Shown: piece after piece, positions 25,865 to 34,354 of the stretch | How positions within the stretch are numbered: position 1 is the stretch's first letter | How the letters are laid out: every line of letters begins with the position of its first letter | Origin: Pseudoalteromonas sp. A25 | Lineage (GTDB): Bacteria; Pseudomonadota; Gammaproteobacteria; Enterobacterales; Alteromonadaceae | Assembly: GCF_009176705.1 (NCBI RefSeq) | Contig: NZ_AP021846.1 | Location: 2,512,001-2,576,000 of the forward strand | DNA length: 64,000 nt | Direction: 5' to 3' | Notes under the pieces: generated by a model | Told to the model about the DNA's origin: nothing | Seen by the model: the letters and a program-made list of their open reading frames with translations, nothing else | The model's database searches: none | Position numbers and translations under genes: made by a program

Positions 25865-27643
25865 ATGGAGTTTATGTTTATTCGCCCCGAGCTATTGTGG
25901 TTGTTAGTGCCGTGGTTAGTGATATCATCAATTCAGTTTATAAAGCGTGCCAAACACCAACATAGCGACCTTATTGCACCACATTTAGCAAACGTGATGC
26001 TTGTCGAATCTAAGCAACAACGCAAACAGCACAGCCCTCTGCTTATTAGTACGTTTTTGCTGCTTGCCATCATTAGTGCTGCAGGGCCTAGTTTTGAAAA
26101 GCAGCAGGTACATGTGTATCAAGCAAAACAAGCGCGAGTGTTGTTAATGGATATGTCGTACTCTATGTATTCTACCGACATAACGCCAAATCGCTTAACA
26201 CAAGCACGCTTTAAAGCGCTCGATATGATTGACCTGTTCAAAGAAGGCGATACCGCTTTGGTTGCTTATGCGGGTGATGCGTTTGTGGTATCCCCTTTAA
26301 CCAGTGATGCCACAACTTTAGCGAATTTAATCCCCAGTCTTAGCCCAGAGATCATGCCTAGTCGTGGCTCAAACGTGTTAGCTGGGATCACCGAATCTAT
26401 CGCTTTACTCAAACAAGCCGGTTATGCAACTGGCGACATTATTTTGCTCACTGATGGGCTTGACCAAGCGGATGTTGACGACATAAATAGTGAGCTAAAA
26501 GGCCAAGCATACACCCTGAGTATTTACGGTATCGGTACTGAGCAAGGCGCACCTATTGCCCTGCCTGAAGGGGGCTTTTTGAAAGACAGATCTGGACAAA
26601 TTGTGGTACCAAAAATTAACTTTGCACGTCTAAATGGTCTTGCTAAAAGACATCGCGGAGAGTTGGTACGCTATAGCCCCAGTGGTAACGATATAAAAGC
26701 CTTTAAACCCAAGTTACGTTCTGAAGATGAACTAAGCGAATCGCAGCAAAGCAAAACTTTGTGGCGTATTGATGCTGGCCAATATGGCTTGATCATTTTA
26801 CTACCTTTAGCGTTATTACTTATGCGCCGCGCGGGGTTAACCTTAGTGGCATTATTATTTGTGATGCAGCCCACCGAGCAGGCAATGGCGGCAGATTGGC
26901 AAAGCTGGTTTAAAAATGCCGATCAAAATGCCCTCTCTGAATATCAAAACGAAAACTTTGCTCAGGCGACGTCCGCAAACAACAGTGCGCTCAAAGGTGC
27001 CGCGCTGTACAAACAGGGCAATTATGAACAAGCAGCCGAAGTACTTAAAAGCGCAGCGTCGTCAGTTGGTCAATACAATTATGGTAATGCCCTTGCCAAA
27101 CAAGGGAAACTTGACGAAGCGATTAAGGCATATCAAAAAGCGTTAGAGCTTGACCCGGATATGAGCCAAGCCGCTGACAACAAAAAGCTGGTTGAGCAAT
27201 TAAAACAACAGCAAGAGAATCAGCAGCAACAAGGCGACCAACAGCAACAAGGTGACCAGCAGCAACAAGGTGACCAGCAGCAACAAGGCGAGCAAGATAA
27301 TCAACCAAACATGCAAAGTGAGCCAAGCGCGCAGCAAAATGAGTCAACATCAGCTGACGCGGGGCACAGTAAAGAAGAGCAAGATGAGCAAGCAGTAAAA
27401 GACGCCATGCGCCAAGCACAGCAACGCTCAGAGCAACAAGCCCAACAACAAGGTGATGAGCAAGCAGCGTCTGTAGCTGCACAACCGCTCACACCAGAAG
27501 AAAAAGAAAAAGCGCAGCAGCTTAATCAGCTACTTAGAAAAGTACCTGATAACCCTGCCATTTTACTACGCAATAAAATGCAGCTAAAAGCTCAGCAACG
27601 CGCTCAACAACGCCGCCCACAAGGAGTTGAAAAATCATGGTAA
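25865..27643 (+). CDS. BatB/BatC-like protein: VWA plus TPR
   Basis: This 592-residue protein joins two Bat modules. Residues 1-310 hold N-terminal helices, a VWA domain with MIDAS LMDMSYSMY and LLTDGLDQAD, and a helix at about 300-325. Residues 340-430 carry TPR-like repeats (ALYKQGNYEQAAEVLKSA and ALAKQGKLDEAIKAYQKALE). A Gln-rich, low-complexity tail follows, with four QQQQGD/E units encoded by 18-bp repeats. The TPR part probably lies in the periplasm. AGGAGG precedes the start, and the stop overlaps batD. Confidence 0.9.
   Translation: MEFMFIRPELLWLLVPWLVISSIQFIKRAKHQHSDLIAPHLANVMLVESKQQRKQHSPLLISTFLLLAIISAAGPSFEKQQVHVYQAKQARVLLMDMSYSMYSTDITPNRLTQARFKALDMIDLFKEGDTALVAYAGDAFVVSPLTSDATTLANLIPSLSPEIMPSRGSNVLAGITESIALLKQAGYATGDIILLTDGLDQADVDDINSELKGQAYTLSIYGIGTEQGAPIALPEGGFLKDRSGQIVVPKINFARLNGLAKRHRGELVRYSPSGNDIKAFKPKLRSEDELSESQQSKTLWRIDAGQYGLIILLPLALLLMRRAGLTLVALLFVMQPTEQAMAADWQSWFKNADQNALSEYQNENFAQATSANNSALKGAALYKQGNYEQAAEVLKSAASSVGQYNYGNALAKQGKLDEAIKAYQKALELDPDMSQAADNKKLVEQLKQQQENQQQQGDQQQQGDQQQQGDQQQQGEQDNQPNMQSEPSAQQNESTSADAGHSKEEQDEQAVKDAMRQAQQRSEQQAQQQGDEQAASVAAQPLTPEEKEKAQQLNQLLRKVPDNPAILLRNKMQLKAQQRAQQRRPQGVEKSW
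27221..27292 (+). repeat. Tandem 18-bp repeat encoding QQQQGD units
   Basis: Four consecutive copies of CAGCAGCAACAAGGYGAC (variants CAACAG and GAG) encode QQQQGD three times and QQQQGE once. Such in-frame units can expand or contract by slippage without shifting the frame. Confidence 0.85.
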
Positions 27644-29277
27644 TACGTTTGTTTGTTTATGTATTCCTATTACTACTAGTAAACCCAGTTATGGCCTTTG
27701 ATAAACTAACGGCCAGTGTTGATAAAAACCCCGTATTAGTGGGCGAGTACTTTACTTTAACCATTGCAGCTGATGGTAAAGTATCCGGTGGGCAACCAGA
27801 CACCAGTGCACTCACTGAGCAATTCGTTACGGGCCCTGTAAGCACCAGCTCTCGTACGAGCATAATCAATGGCAGCATGAGCAGCCAGACCACATGGCAA
27901 ATGCAAGTACTGGCAAGAAAAGCGGGCACGTTTACCATTCCCGAATTTGAACTCGGTGGTAAACGCACTGCCCCCATCGAATTAAAAGTGATAGCGCGTA
28001 GTGATGATAGCCAAGAGCAAAAAGATATCTTTGTGAAAGCTCAGCTTGCCCCCAGCACACTATACGTACAACAGGCTGGGCTCTACACAGTAAAACTTTA
28101 CTTAGGTAAAGACTTACTCGACGGACAACTTACTGCACCGGAAATTGATGATGCCCAAATAACTCAAATGGGTAAGCAAAAAGAGGACTATGAAGTAGTT
28201 GACGGTCGTCGCTATATGGTGATCACCCGCGAATATTTAGTACAACCTCAAAAAAGCGGTTCGTTTACCATTGCCCCTCCGGTGTTCAACGGTCAAGTAC
28301 GCGAAAACTACCGCCGTATGGCAGTGTCTGCCATTGCCGATGAAATTAGCCTCGACGTAAAGCCAATTCCTAATGATTATCAGGGGACTTGGTTACCCAG
28401 CGAGTTAGTTAATTTAAGTGAAGAATGGCAACCCGCAGATGAACAAATCACCGTTGGCACGCCCATTACACGAACCATTACACTTACCGCTCTGGGTGTA
28501 ACACAAGAGCAACTGCCAGATATCAAGCTTGATAAAATAACAGGCATTCGCAGCTACCCTGATGAAAGCGACAGAAATCAGCTTACTCGTGACGGGCGTG
28601 TTATTTCCCAGTTAGTGTCATCACATGCCTTGGTGCCACAAACCCCTGGCACCTATACCCTACCTGAGGTTAAAATTCCTTGGTTTAATACCGTCATCAA
28701 CAAGGTAAACTATGCCACCTTGCCTGAGCGCACTATTACCGTTGTTGCAGATCCTAATCAGCCAATGGCTGTCGCACCAACACAACCACAGGTAGCGCAA
28801 TCACAAAGCGCAGGTGAGCAGCCTCAAATACCAATGCAGCAGCCAATTAACAATGTCACACAACCAAAAGATTGGCTTGATTGGCTCATACTGATCTCGG
28901 GTTATGTACTTTGGTTGCTCACGGTCGTAATTTGGATAATACGCAAACCCAAAAAGCGCACCACCGAGGTATCAATAGCATCACCTGATCCTGTTAAAAG
29001 CCCTAACGCAGCGCTTAAAAAAGCGTTAAGTCAACAAGACGCAAATGGTTTTTACCAAGCGTTGCGTGAACTTGCGCAAGAGCAAGGTAAAGGCCTAGAT
29101 GCTTGGATAACACAACTTAACCTACCGGAGCTTAGCGACGAAATTGCCAAACTACAGGCATCGCTCTATAGTGAAAGCAATCAATCTGCTGATTTATCTA
29201 AGATATATAAGCTCGTGAATAGTGCCCAAAAAAGCCAAAACACGGGTAGTGACAAGCACCTAGCTCAGCTTTACTGA
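27637..29277 (+). CDS. BatD family protein
   Basis: This 546-residue protein has a signal peptide (about 1-20), tandem beta-rich domains typical of BatD (KLTASVDKNPVLVGEYFTLT near the start and AKAGTFTIPEF-like strands), a membrane helix (about 415-435, LDWLILISGYVLWLLTVVIW) and a short cytoplasmic helical end. BatD proteins complete the MoxR-VWA envelope assembly; the name refers to aerotolerance in Bacteroides, and the function is unproven. It overlaps the previous gene by 7 bp and is the last gene of the operon. Confidence 0.88.
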   Translation: MVIRLFVYVFLLLLVNPVMAFDKLTASVDKNPVLVGEYFTLTIAADGKVSGGQPDTSALTEQFVTGPVSTSSRTSIINGSMSSQTTWQMQVLARKAGTFTIPEFELGGKRTAPIELKVIARSDDSQEQKDIFVKAQLAPSTLYVQQAGLYTVKLYLGKDLLDGQLTAPEIDDAQITQMGKQKEDYEVVDGRRYMVITREYLVQPQKSGSFTIAPPVFNGQVRENYRRMAVSAIADEISLDVKPIPNDYQGTWLPSELVNLSEEWQPADEQITVGTPITRTITLTALGVTQEQLPDIKLDKITGIRSYPDESDRNQLTRDGRVISQLVSSHALVPQTPGTYTLPEVKIPWFNTVINKVNYATLPERTITVVADPNQPMAVAPTQPQVAQSQSAGEQPQIPMQQPINNVTQPKDWLDWLILISGYVLWLLTVVIWIIRKPKKRTTEVSIASPDPVKSPNAALKKALSQQDANGFYQALRELAQEQGKGLDAWITQLNLPELSDEIAKLQASLYSESNQSADLSKIYKLVNSAQKSQNTGSDKHLAQLY

Positions 29278-29290
29278 GCTAGGTAAAATT
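29259..29290 (+). terminator. Hairpin ending the Bat operon
   Basis: CCTAGCTCAG and CTGAGCTAGG form a perfect 10-bp stem with a five-base loop that overlaps the batD stop codon. The downstream T-rich tract is interrupted, so termination may be partial. Confidence 0.55.
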
Positions 29291-29339
29291 ATTTTATATC
29301 GTGGTGCAATAAAATTACCAACTATAAGGTCTTACTAGC

Positions 29340-29855
29340 ATGACCACAAAACAAAAACGCTACGAAGCTTTGGTACAGGTCTATCATGGTGAGCTATATC
29401 GCTTTGCCTATTGGTTATGCCAAGACCCAACGGTCGCCGAAGATTTAGTTCAAGAAACTTTTTTACGGGCATGGCGCTCTCTTGATTCTTTACAAGATGA
29501 AAACGCTGCCAAGCCTTGGTTGTTAACTATTTTACGTCGTGAGAATGCACGTCGTTTTGAGAGAAAACAGTTTGATTATGCCGATGTCGAAAACGACACA
29601 TTGATTGATAACAACACCGCGAGCTTAGACGACGCGATGGAGCAAACCGTTATTCAAAGGCAAATTAATAAACTCTCAGCTGAATACCGAGAGCCTCTGC
29701 TACTGCAAGTTGTTATGGGTTGCTCCGGAGAGGAAATTGCTGAAATTTTAGAACTGAACAAAAATACCGTGATGACGCGACTTTACAGGGCTCGTAACCA
29801 ACTAAAAGACGCGTTAACTGAAGCCGAAGAACCATTAAAAGGGGCACAAAACTGA
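29340..29855 (+). CDS. ECF-type RNA polymerase sigma factor
   Basis: This 171-residue sigma factor has region 2 (residues 10-75; LYRFAYWLCQDPTVAEDLVQ then ETFLRAWRSL) and region 4 (about 105-160; LSAEYREPLLLQVVMGCSGE and IAEILELNKNTVMTRLYRAR). It is distinct from RpoE at 52452-53033. Its stop overlaps the start of the DUF3379 gene (TGATG), so the two are translated together; that partner is likely its anti-sigma factor. The signal and regulon are unknown. Confidence 0.92.
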   Translation: MTTKQKRYEALVQVYHGELYRFAYWLCQDPTVAEDLVQETFLRAWRSLDSLQDENAAKPWLLTILRRENARRFERKQFDYADVENDTLIDNNTASLDDAMEQTVIQRQINKLSAEYREPLLLQVVMGCSGEEIAEILELNKNTVMTRLYRARNQLKDALTEAEEPLKGAQN

Positions 29856-30571
29856 TGAATGAACTTGAATTTCGTCGCCGCCTTTTTGCCGATCCTAACG
29901 ATAAGGAAGTTGCGCAGGAGGCCGCAAACAATGCCGAGCAACAAGCCTTACTAAAAGAGATCCAAGCTTTTGACACGCAACTAAATAATGCGCTTGATGT
30001 AAAAGTGCCTGAAGGGTTAGCTGAGCGTATTCTAGCAAACCAAAAAGCCGATTATGCCCATAATGTGGTTATTAGAAAGAGCTGGTTTAAGCGCTATAAA
30101 ACACCTTTTGCTACGGCAGCCAGTGCCACTTTTGCGCTTGGCTTATATTTTATGAGCGCAACACAAACACCGTTATTGGCAGGTGAACATGCCCTTGCTC
30201 ATGTGCACCATGAACAAGCTGCATTTCAGAGCAATGCAACAATCGCCCTACAAGCGGTCAATGACAAGTTATCGTTGTTCGGTGCTAAGCTTGACTCTTT
30301 ACCCGGTGAAGTAACCTATGCAACCTTTTGCAACTTTAAGGGCCAAAAGAGTTTACACTTAGTTTTTCAGTCTGAACATGGTCCTATGACAGTCTTTATC
30401 GTACCTCTGTCTGGCAAAAATAGTTTGGGTGGAGATGGTCAATTTAAGGATGAACGCTACAACGGGATCATTGAACAAGATCAACACGCTGCCACTGTAC
30501 TTGTAGCTGATTTAGGTTCACCTGTAAAGCAATATCAAAAAAATGTCTCCAGCGCTCTACGTTGGCTTTAG
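29855..30571 (+). CDS. DUF3379 protein, putative anti-sigma factor
   Basis: This 238-residue protein has an N-terminal helical segment (1-70) with EFRRRLFADPNDKEVAQEAA, a basic stretch and a membrane helix (about 89-107, TPFATAASATFALGLYFMSA), and an extracytoplasmic domain with HALAHVHHEQAAF and YATFCNFKGQKSLHLVF. The layout and the overlap with an ECF sigma gene suggest a membrane-bound anti-sigma factor. There is no ZAS zinc motif (HxxxCxxC), so it would be a non-zinc type. A hairpin terminator follows. Confidence 0.75.
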   Translation: MNELEFRRRLFADPNDKEVAQEAANNAEQQALLKEIQAFDTQLNNALDVKVPEGLAERILANQKADYAHNVVIRKSWFKRYKTPFATAASATFALGLYFMSATQTPLLAGEHALAHVHHEQAAFQSNATIALQAVNDKLSLFGAKLDSLPGEVTYATFCNFKGQKSLHLVFQSEHGPMTVFIVPLSGKNSLGGDGQFKDERYNGIIEQDQHAATVLVADLGSPVKQYQKNVSSALRWL

Positions 30572-30582
30572 AGTTGTAAAAA

Positions 30583-30612
30583 AAGCGGTACATTTATCAT
30601 GTACCGCTTGTC
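30583..30612 (+). terminator. Terminator after the sigma/DUF3379 pair
   Basis: AAGCGGTACAT and ATGTACCGCTT form an 11-bp stem with a five-base loop. The T tract after it is short, with a few A's in front that make it possibly bidirectional. Confidence 0.7.
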
Positions 30613-30700
30613 GCTTTACCCACCCTATTGAACCGTTTTTTATTCCTCTTAAACACTGATTTATTTACAATTCACACAGTTTTAGTTTAATAGGATAGTT

Positions 30701-31573
30701 ATGAAAAACTTTATTGTGTTCTTCTCATTGATCTCACTGTTATTTGTGAGCAGTTTTAACGTCGAAGCAAGAAAAAAGTTTGGCAGTAAATCTACTGGCA
30801 AAACTCACCAAACCAGTACCACGGCGCAAAAGCAACAAACCGACACCAAAGCAATTTCTCCAACTTCAACCGCTAAGCCTAAGTCTAGTAAGAAAGGCAT
30901 TATGGCTGGTGTGCTTGGGGGCTTATTAGCAGGTGGTTTAATTGCAGCTATGCTTGGCGATGACTTTGAAGGTTTTCAGCTACTTGAGATGGTTTTACTC
31001 GCTCTAGCGGCATTTGTTATCTTCAAGCTTATCAAAGGGATGATGCAAAAACGCCAACAACCGCATATGGCGGGGGGTCCACAAATGGGAAGTCCAGCTA
31101 TGGGCGCTCAACCACAATTTGAACAGCCACAACAATTCCAAACACAGTCAGTGACGACGGGCGGTTTTGGTCAACAAGACTCTGTGCCTTTTAATCTTCC
31201 AAAAGACTTTGACGTAAACGGCTTTTTGCAAGGTGCTCGTCAGCATTACCATACACTACAAAAAGCATGGAATAACAAAGACTTTGCAACCATGGCTGAG
31301 TACTTAAGCCCTGAATTGGTTGAAGAGTTTAAGCGTGAGCGTGAAAACCAAGGTGACGTCGCTACCGAAGTGATGTTTGTTGATGCCCAACTGGTGCGCG
31401 CTGATACTAAACCTGATGTATGGGAAGTGAGTATTTTATTTAAAGGTAAATACCGCGACCTTGGCGATAAGCAAGAGGAAGCAATCCACGAAATTTGGCA
31501 CCTTGAGCGCCAAACGCAAGGCAATGCCCCGTGGCTCATTGTTGGTGTTGAAGACTTAATTGATAGCGAATAA
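30701..31573 (+). CDS. Tim44-like domain protein
   Basis: This 290-residue protein has a signal-like start (1-22), a Thr/Lys-rich stretch, two hydrophobic helices (about 67-87 with glycine repeats, and 93-112) and a Gln/Pro-rich spacer. A C-terminal Tim44-like domain (about 165-288) contains FLQGARQHYHTLQKAWNNKD and FATMAEYLSPEL. In mitochondria Tim44 links membrane and chaperone; the bacterial role is unknown. It is monocistronic, and the downstream hairpin is shared with the convergent gene. Confidence 0.9.
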   Translation: MKNFIVFFSLISLLFVSSFNVEARKKFGSKSTGKTHQTSTTAQKQQTDTKAISPTSTAKPKSSKKGIMAGVLGGLLAGGLIAAMLGDDFEGFQLLEMVLLALAAFVIFKLIKGMMQKRQQPHMAGGPQMGSPAMGAQPQFEQPQQFQTQSVTTGGFGQQDSVPFNLPKDFDVNGFLQGARQHYHTLQKAWNNKDFATMAEYLSPELVEEFKRERENQGDVATEVMFVDAQLVRADTKPDVWEVSILFKGKYRDLGDKQEEAIHEIWHLERQTQGNAPWLIVGVEDLIDSE

Positions 31574-31596
31574 ACAACCAAAATAGATAACATTAC

Positions 31597-31630
31597 AGCC
31601 GCTGATAAGTGCATCTGCGGCTTTAATGTT
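31597..31630 (+). terminator. Hairpin between convergent genes
   Basis: AGCCGC-T-GAT and ATC-T-GCGGCT form a stem with one T-T mismatch, followed by TTTAATGTTG. It lies between the Tim44-like gene and the convergent 31637-32599 gene. Confidence 0.5.
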
Positions 31631-31636
31631 GTTGCG

Positions 31637-32599
31637 TTAATTTAAGTATTGATTCTTTTTTTTCAACAGGAAAAGCATTGTTGCTAGTGCATCCAAGTCC
31701 TCCTCGACACAGCGAATAAAAAAAGCTAATTGCTTCGCAACTTGTTCTGCACGCTCATCATCAGGAAACTTTGTAAACAGCTTCTCGTCAATATCGGTAT
31801 TAAAAAGCGGTCTTGCTAAAATTGCTCTTATTTTATCTCTTAAAATACTTGCAGGCGGTGAATCAGCAACCATTTCGTTTAACTTTACCTTGGTAGACCA
31901 GATAGTCGATAGAAATTTATTAATATGCAGGGCCGACTCAGCTGAGGTTAAGGTTATCACATTCAATGAAAGCTGCCCCTTAACAGGTTTGAAATACGGA
32001 TAATATATGAGTGCTTTTTCCAATGGAAAATCGTCAAAAAACGTATTGTCAATTTCACTAGGACTACCTAGATATACGAAGGCGGCTTCATGAATGATGC
32101 CTTGACATAATGACTGCAGCTCTCTTTTTAAATAGCTACTTTTACTTTCAAAGTTAACATAAATTTCGTGAGCTATAGCTTTGTTTTTACTTACTAAAAC
32201 CTCAACATTATTGGCAATTTCATCGACAGTTCGCTGCACTTCAAATTTTTCATGTAATACATTTAATATTTGTTTTACCGTTTTATTAGTTTGTACGACT
32301 TCACTATTTATGTTGCTCGAAACAAGCATATTCTGTTGCAATATTTCCTGTAGCTTTTCAAGTTCCTTTGTATCGTGTAACAATAGCTGTCTCATTTGGT
32401 TTAACACATGCAATACATCTTTGTCGGTTTTACAGTGTTTAAATACATCTTGGTGTAATTTATCTAACCTCTTTTTTATATCACTTCCTTGCTGTAAAGA
32501 ACTAAGAAGTTGCGCATCTAAGTCTTCGTTAGTCGTTCCACCTTCATTTTTTAATGCTAATATAGTTTGCACCAAAGTGAAAAATTCATAAATATCCAT
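31637..32599 (-). CDS. Coiled-coil protein of unknown function
   Basis: I do not recognise this 320-residue protein. There is no signal peptide or membrane helix. Residues 30-175 form heptad-rich helices (IKKRLDKLHQDVFKH, LLLHDTKELEKLQEILQQN, INSEVVQTNKTVKQILNVLH). Residues 180-310 are a mixed, partly hydrophobic region (YLGSPSEIDNTFFDDFPLEK, TLTSAESALHINKFL). The base composition is more AT-rich than in core genes nearby. The gene opens the accessory block, with the LamG regulator upstream on the same strand across a 387-bp gap. A structural or signalling role is possible, but nothing shows it directly. Confidence 0.65.
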   Translation of the reverse strand: MDIYEFFTLVQTILALKNEGGTTNEDLDAQLLSSLQQGSDIKKRLDKLHQDVFKHCKTDKDVLHVLNQMRQLLLHDTKELEKLQEILQQNMLVSSNINSEVVQTNKTVKQILNVLHEKFEVQRTVDEIANNVEVLVSKNKAIAHEIYVNFESKSSYLKRELQSLCQGIIHEAAFVYLGSPSEIDNTFFDDFPLEKALIYYPYFKPVKGQLSLNVITLTSAESALHINKFLSTIWSTKVKLNEMVADSPPASILRDKIRAILARPLFNTDIDEKLFTKFPDDERAEQVAKQLAFFIRCVEEDLDALATMLFLLKKKNQYLN

Positions 32600-32986
32600 T
32601 AGTTATCCTTATTTTTTATATTTATCTATTTTATATATACTTTGTGTCTTTGCGATAATAAGTGGATATACTCAATCATTAAAGTAACAGAGGTCTTTCC
32701 AAACAGCTTAAGCACATCATTTTGATACTTTTTTATTATGTAATGTTGTGTAACATAGCTCGACTCGAAAGCAATATAACGCATAATCGTCATCTTTTTG
32801 GCTTTATGGCGAATAGTCAGTCCCCACAACAGAACAAAACAATGAAAAGCTGATCTCTAGAAGCCCTCGCAGGGTCTTTAAGCATTACGCTAAAAACATA
32901 TGATATGTAAGAATCAATTTGCTTATTCTCGAAGCATCAAATATAAAACCAATTGGTAAATTCACCTACATTAGTCTTTATCAAAT
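32600..32986. other. 387-bp AT-rich intergenic region
   Basis: Only short frames are present. It should contain the promoter of the coiled-coil gene on the minus strand (32599 is its start) and the end of the LamG regulator transcript. AACCAATTGG (about 32948) is a short palindrome. I see no clear terminator. Confidence 0.4.
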
Positions 32987-34138
32987 TTATCGTTCTGCCG
33001 TTCTTAACCCCCCTTTCGAGGCAATACTATAACAGTAACGCTGATTGCCACTTGCAAACTCTCTGGCGATATCACTAGAGCTAAGCACCCTGTGGTGCAA
33101 TGCGACTTCACCAATAGCTCCTTGAAATAGACCCGTATGATAAGAGGAACGACTGCCAATACGAAGCGGCATATCATTCTCTAACGTACCACGATGAGCC
33201 CTTGGATCATGGCGACAGGTTTGTTCACCATCGATGAAAAAACTAATTCCATTGGGTTCATCACGATCTACTACTACCCCTACATGATGCCAAAGACCAT
33301 CAGCTATATTTTTTTGAGCATAATATGTTGTACATGAAGCTCCAGGTTTCTCGCAATACCAACCACCATTGCCATCTGCAAGCTGAAAGCCTAGTCTTCC
33401 TTCATCAACAAACAATACGTAGCCCTGTACTGTATCTGAAAAATTTTCATAACGTTTATCAACTATCACACGCTGCCCTAAGGCTTCAGTTCGAATCCAC
33501 GCTGTAAGCGAAAAATCACCTAATGCAATATCTAAAGCGTCATCATCTGCAATCTCAACGTAATCATCATAGCCGTCTAAGCAAAAAGCTAAGTCGTCTA
33601 CATTTTTTGTTAAACGAATAACTTCCTGCTTATCCATGAAGACTTGTGCAGTAATATGTGTATTTTTATTATTTACTATAGAATAAACCGCAATACTAGA
33701 CGCAGCCATAAGTACACAACTTGTTAACACTATCCACGTAAAGCGAGTTACACTTACCGCATTTGGCTTTTTGCTCCATTTTAGCGGTGTATTAATATAG
33801 TACCCCTTTCCTCTTTGTGTTGTGATGTAACAATTATTCTCATCCTGACCAAGCGCCAAGCGCAGCATAAAAACACGTTGTTTTACATTCTCCTCCCCCG
33901 TCACCGTATCTTTCCATACAAGCTCAAGTAATTGCTCGTTTTGCAAAGGCATTGGCGCGTGTTCAAGCAATACTGTAAGTAACCGAAAAGACAATTCTGG
34001 TAACTTAATGTCTACTCCAGATTTAAACACGGCACGTTTTTTAAAACAAACATACAGATCTTTAAATCTAACTCCTTGATATTCATCGATTGAAATTCTA
34101 ATCGCATTCAGTTTTTTTTGCTGAAACACTTCCTTCAC
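32987..34138 (-). CDS. Membrane-bound winged-helix regulator with LamG sensor domain
   Basis: This 383-residue protein has a ToxR/CadC-type winged helix (residues 20-116; LPELSFRLLTVLLEHAPMPL, the recognition segment EENVKQRVFMLRLALG, then YITTQRGKGYYI) and one membrane helix (133-154). Its periplasmic LamG/concanavalin-like domain (about 184-372) has FCLDGYDDYVEIADD, FSLTAWIRT, WHHVGVVVDRDE, ISFFIDGEQ, PLRIGSRS and GAIGEVALHHRVLS. The regulator would bind DNA from the membrane in response to a carbohydrate- or protein-like ligand. It is divergent from the secreted protein at 34355, with 216 bp between them. The domain pairing is unusual. Two Cys in the LamG loop may pair. Confidence 0.88.
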   Translation of the reverse strand: MKEVFQQKKLNAIRISIDEYQGVRFKDLYVCFKKRAVFKSGVDIKLPELSFRLLTVLLEHAPMPLQNEQLLELVWKDTVTGEENVKQRVFMLRLALGQDENNCYITTQRGKGYYINTPLKWSKKPNAVSVTRFTWIVLTSCVLMAASSIAVYSIVNNKNTHITAQVFMDKQEVIRLTKNVDDLAFCLDGYDDYVEIADDDALDIALGDFSLTAWIRTEALGQRVIVDKRYENFSDTVQGYVLFVDEGRLGFQLADGNGGWYCEKPGASCTTYYAQKNIADGLWHHVGVVVDRDEPNGISFFIDGEQTCRHDPRAHRGTLENDMPLRIGSRSSYHTGLFQGAIGEVALHHRVLSSSDIAREFASGNQRYCYSIASKGGLRTAER

Positions 34139-34285
34139 CTCCAGACGAACTTAAGCTGGGTAAAATAGATTTTTACTTATTATTTACCCATTCAAACAAC
34201 AACATCAACAAGTTAATTTCATTTTTACCATTAATTTACTTAATTTAACTAGTCATATTGAATCACCTAGCAGCAAACTCTCCTC

Positions 34286-34305
34286 TGTACCGTTAAAGCG
34301 GTACA
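34286..34305. promoter_or_regulatory. Inverted repeat in the divergent control region
   Basis: TGTACCG (34286-34292) and CGGTACA (34299-34305) are perfect inverted copies six bases apart, 50 bases upstream of the secreted protein. It is a candidate binding site for the divergent regulator, or a leader hairpin. ToxR-type proteins often prefer direct repeats, so this is tentative. Confidence 0.4.
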
Positions 34306-34354
34306 CATTATGAGATTGATCTCTGTGTTAGTAGTCATTTAAGGAAACAACATT

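Noticed and set aside
27123..27492. Long antisense frames opposite the Gln-rich repeat
   Set aside because: They arise from the low-complexity CAG/CAA repeat of the BatB/C-like gene.
32626..32829. A 67-codon frame on the minus strand between the LamG regulator and the coiled-coil gene
   Set aside because: It has no recognisable ribosome site or domain and lies in AT-rich control DNA.
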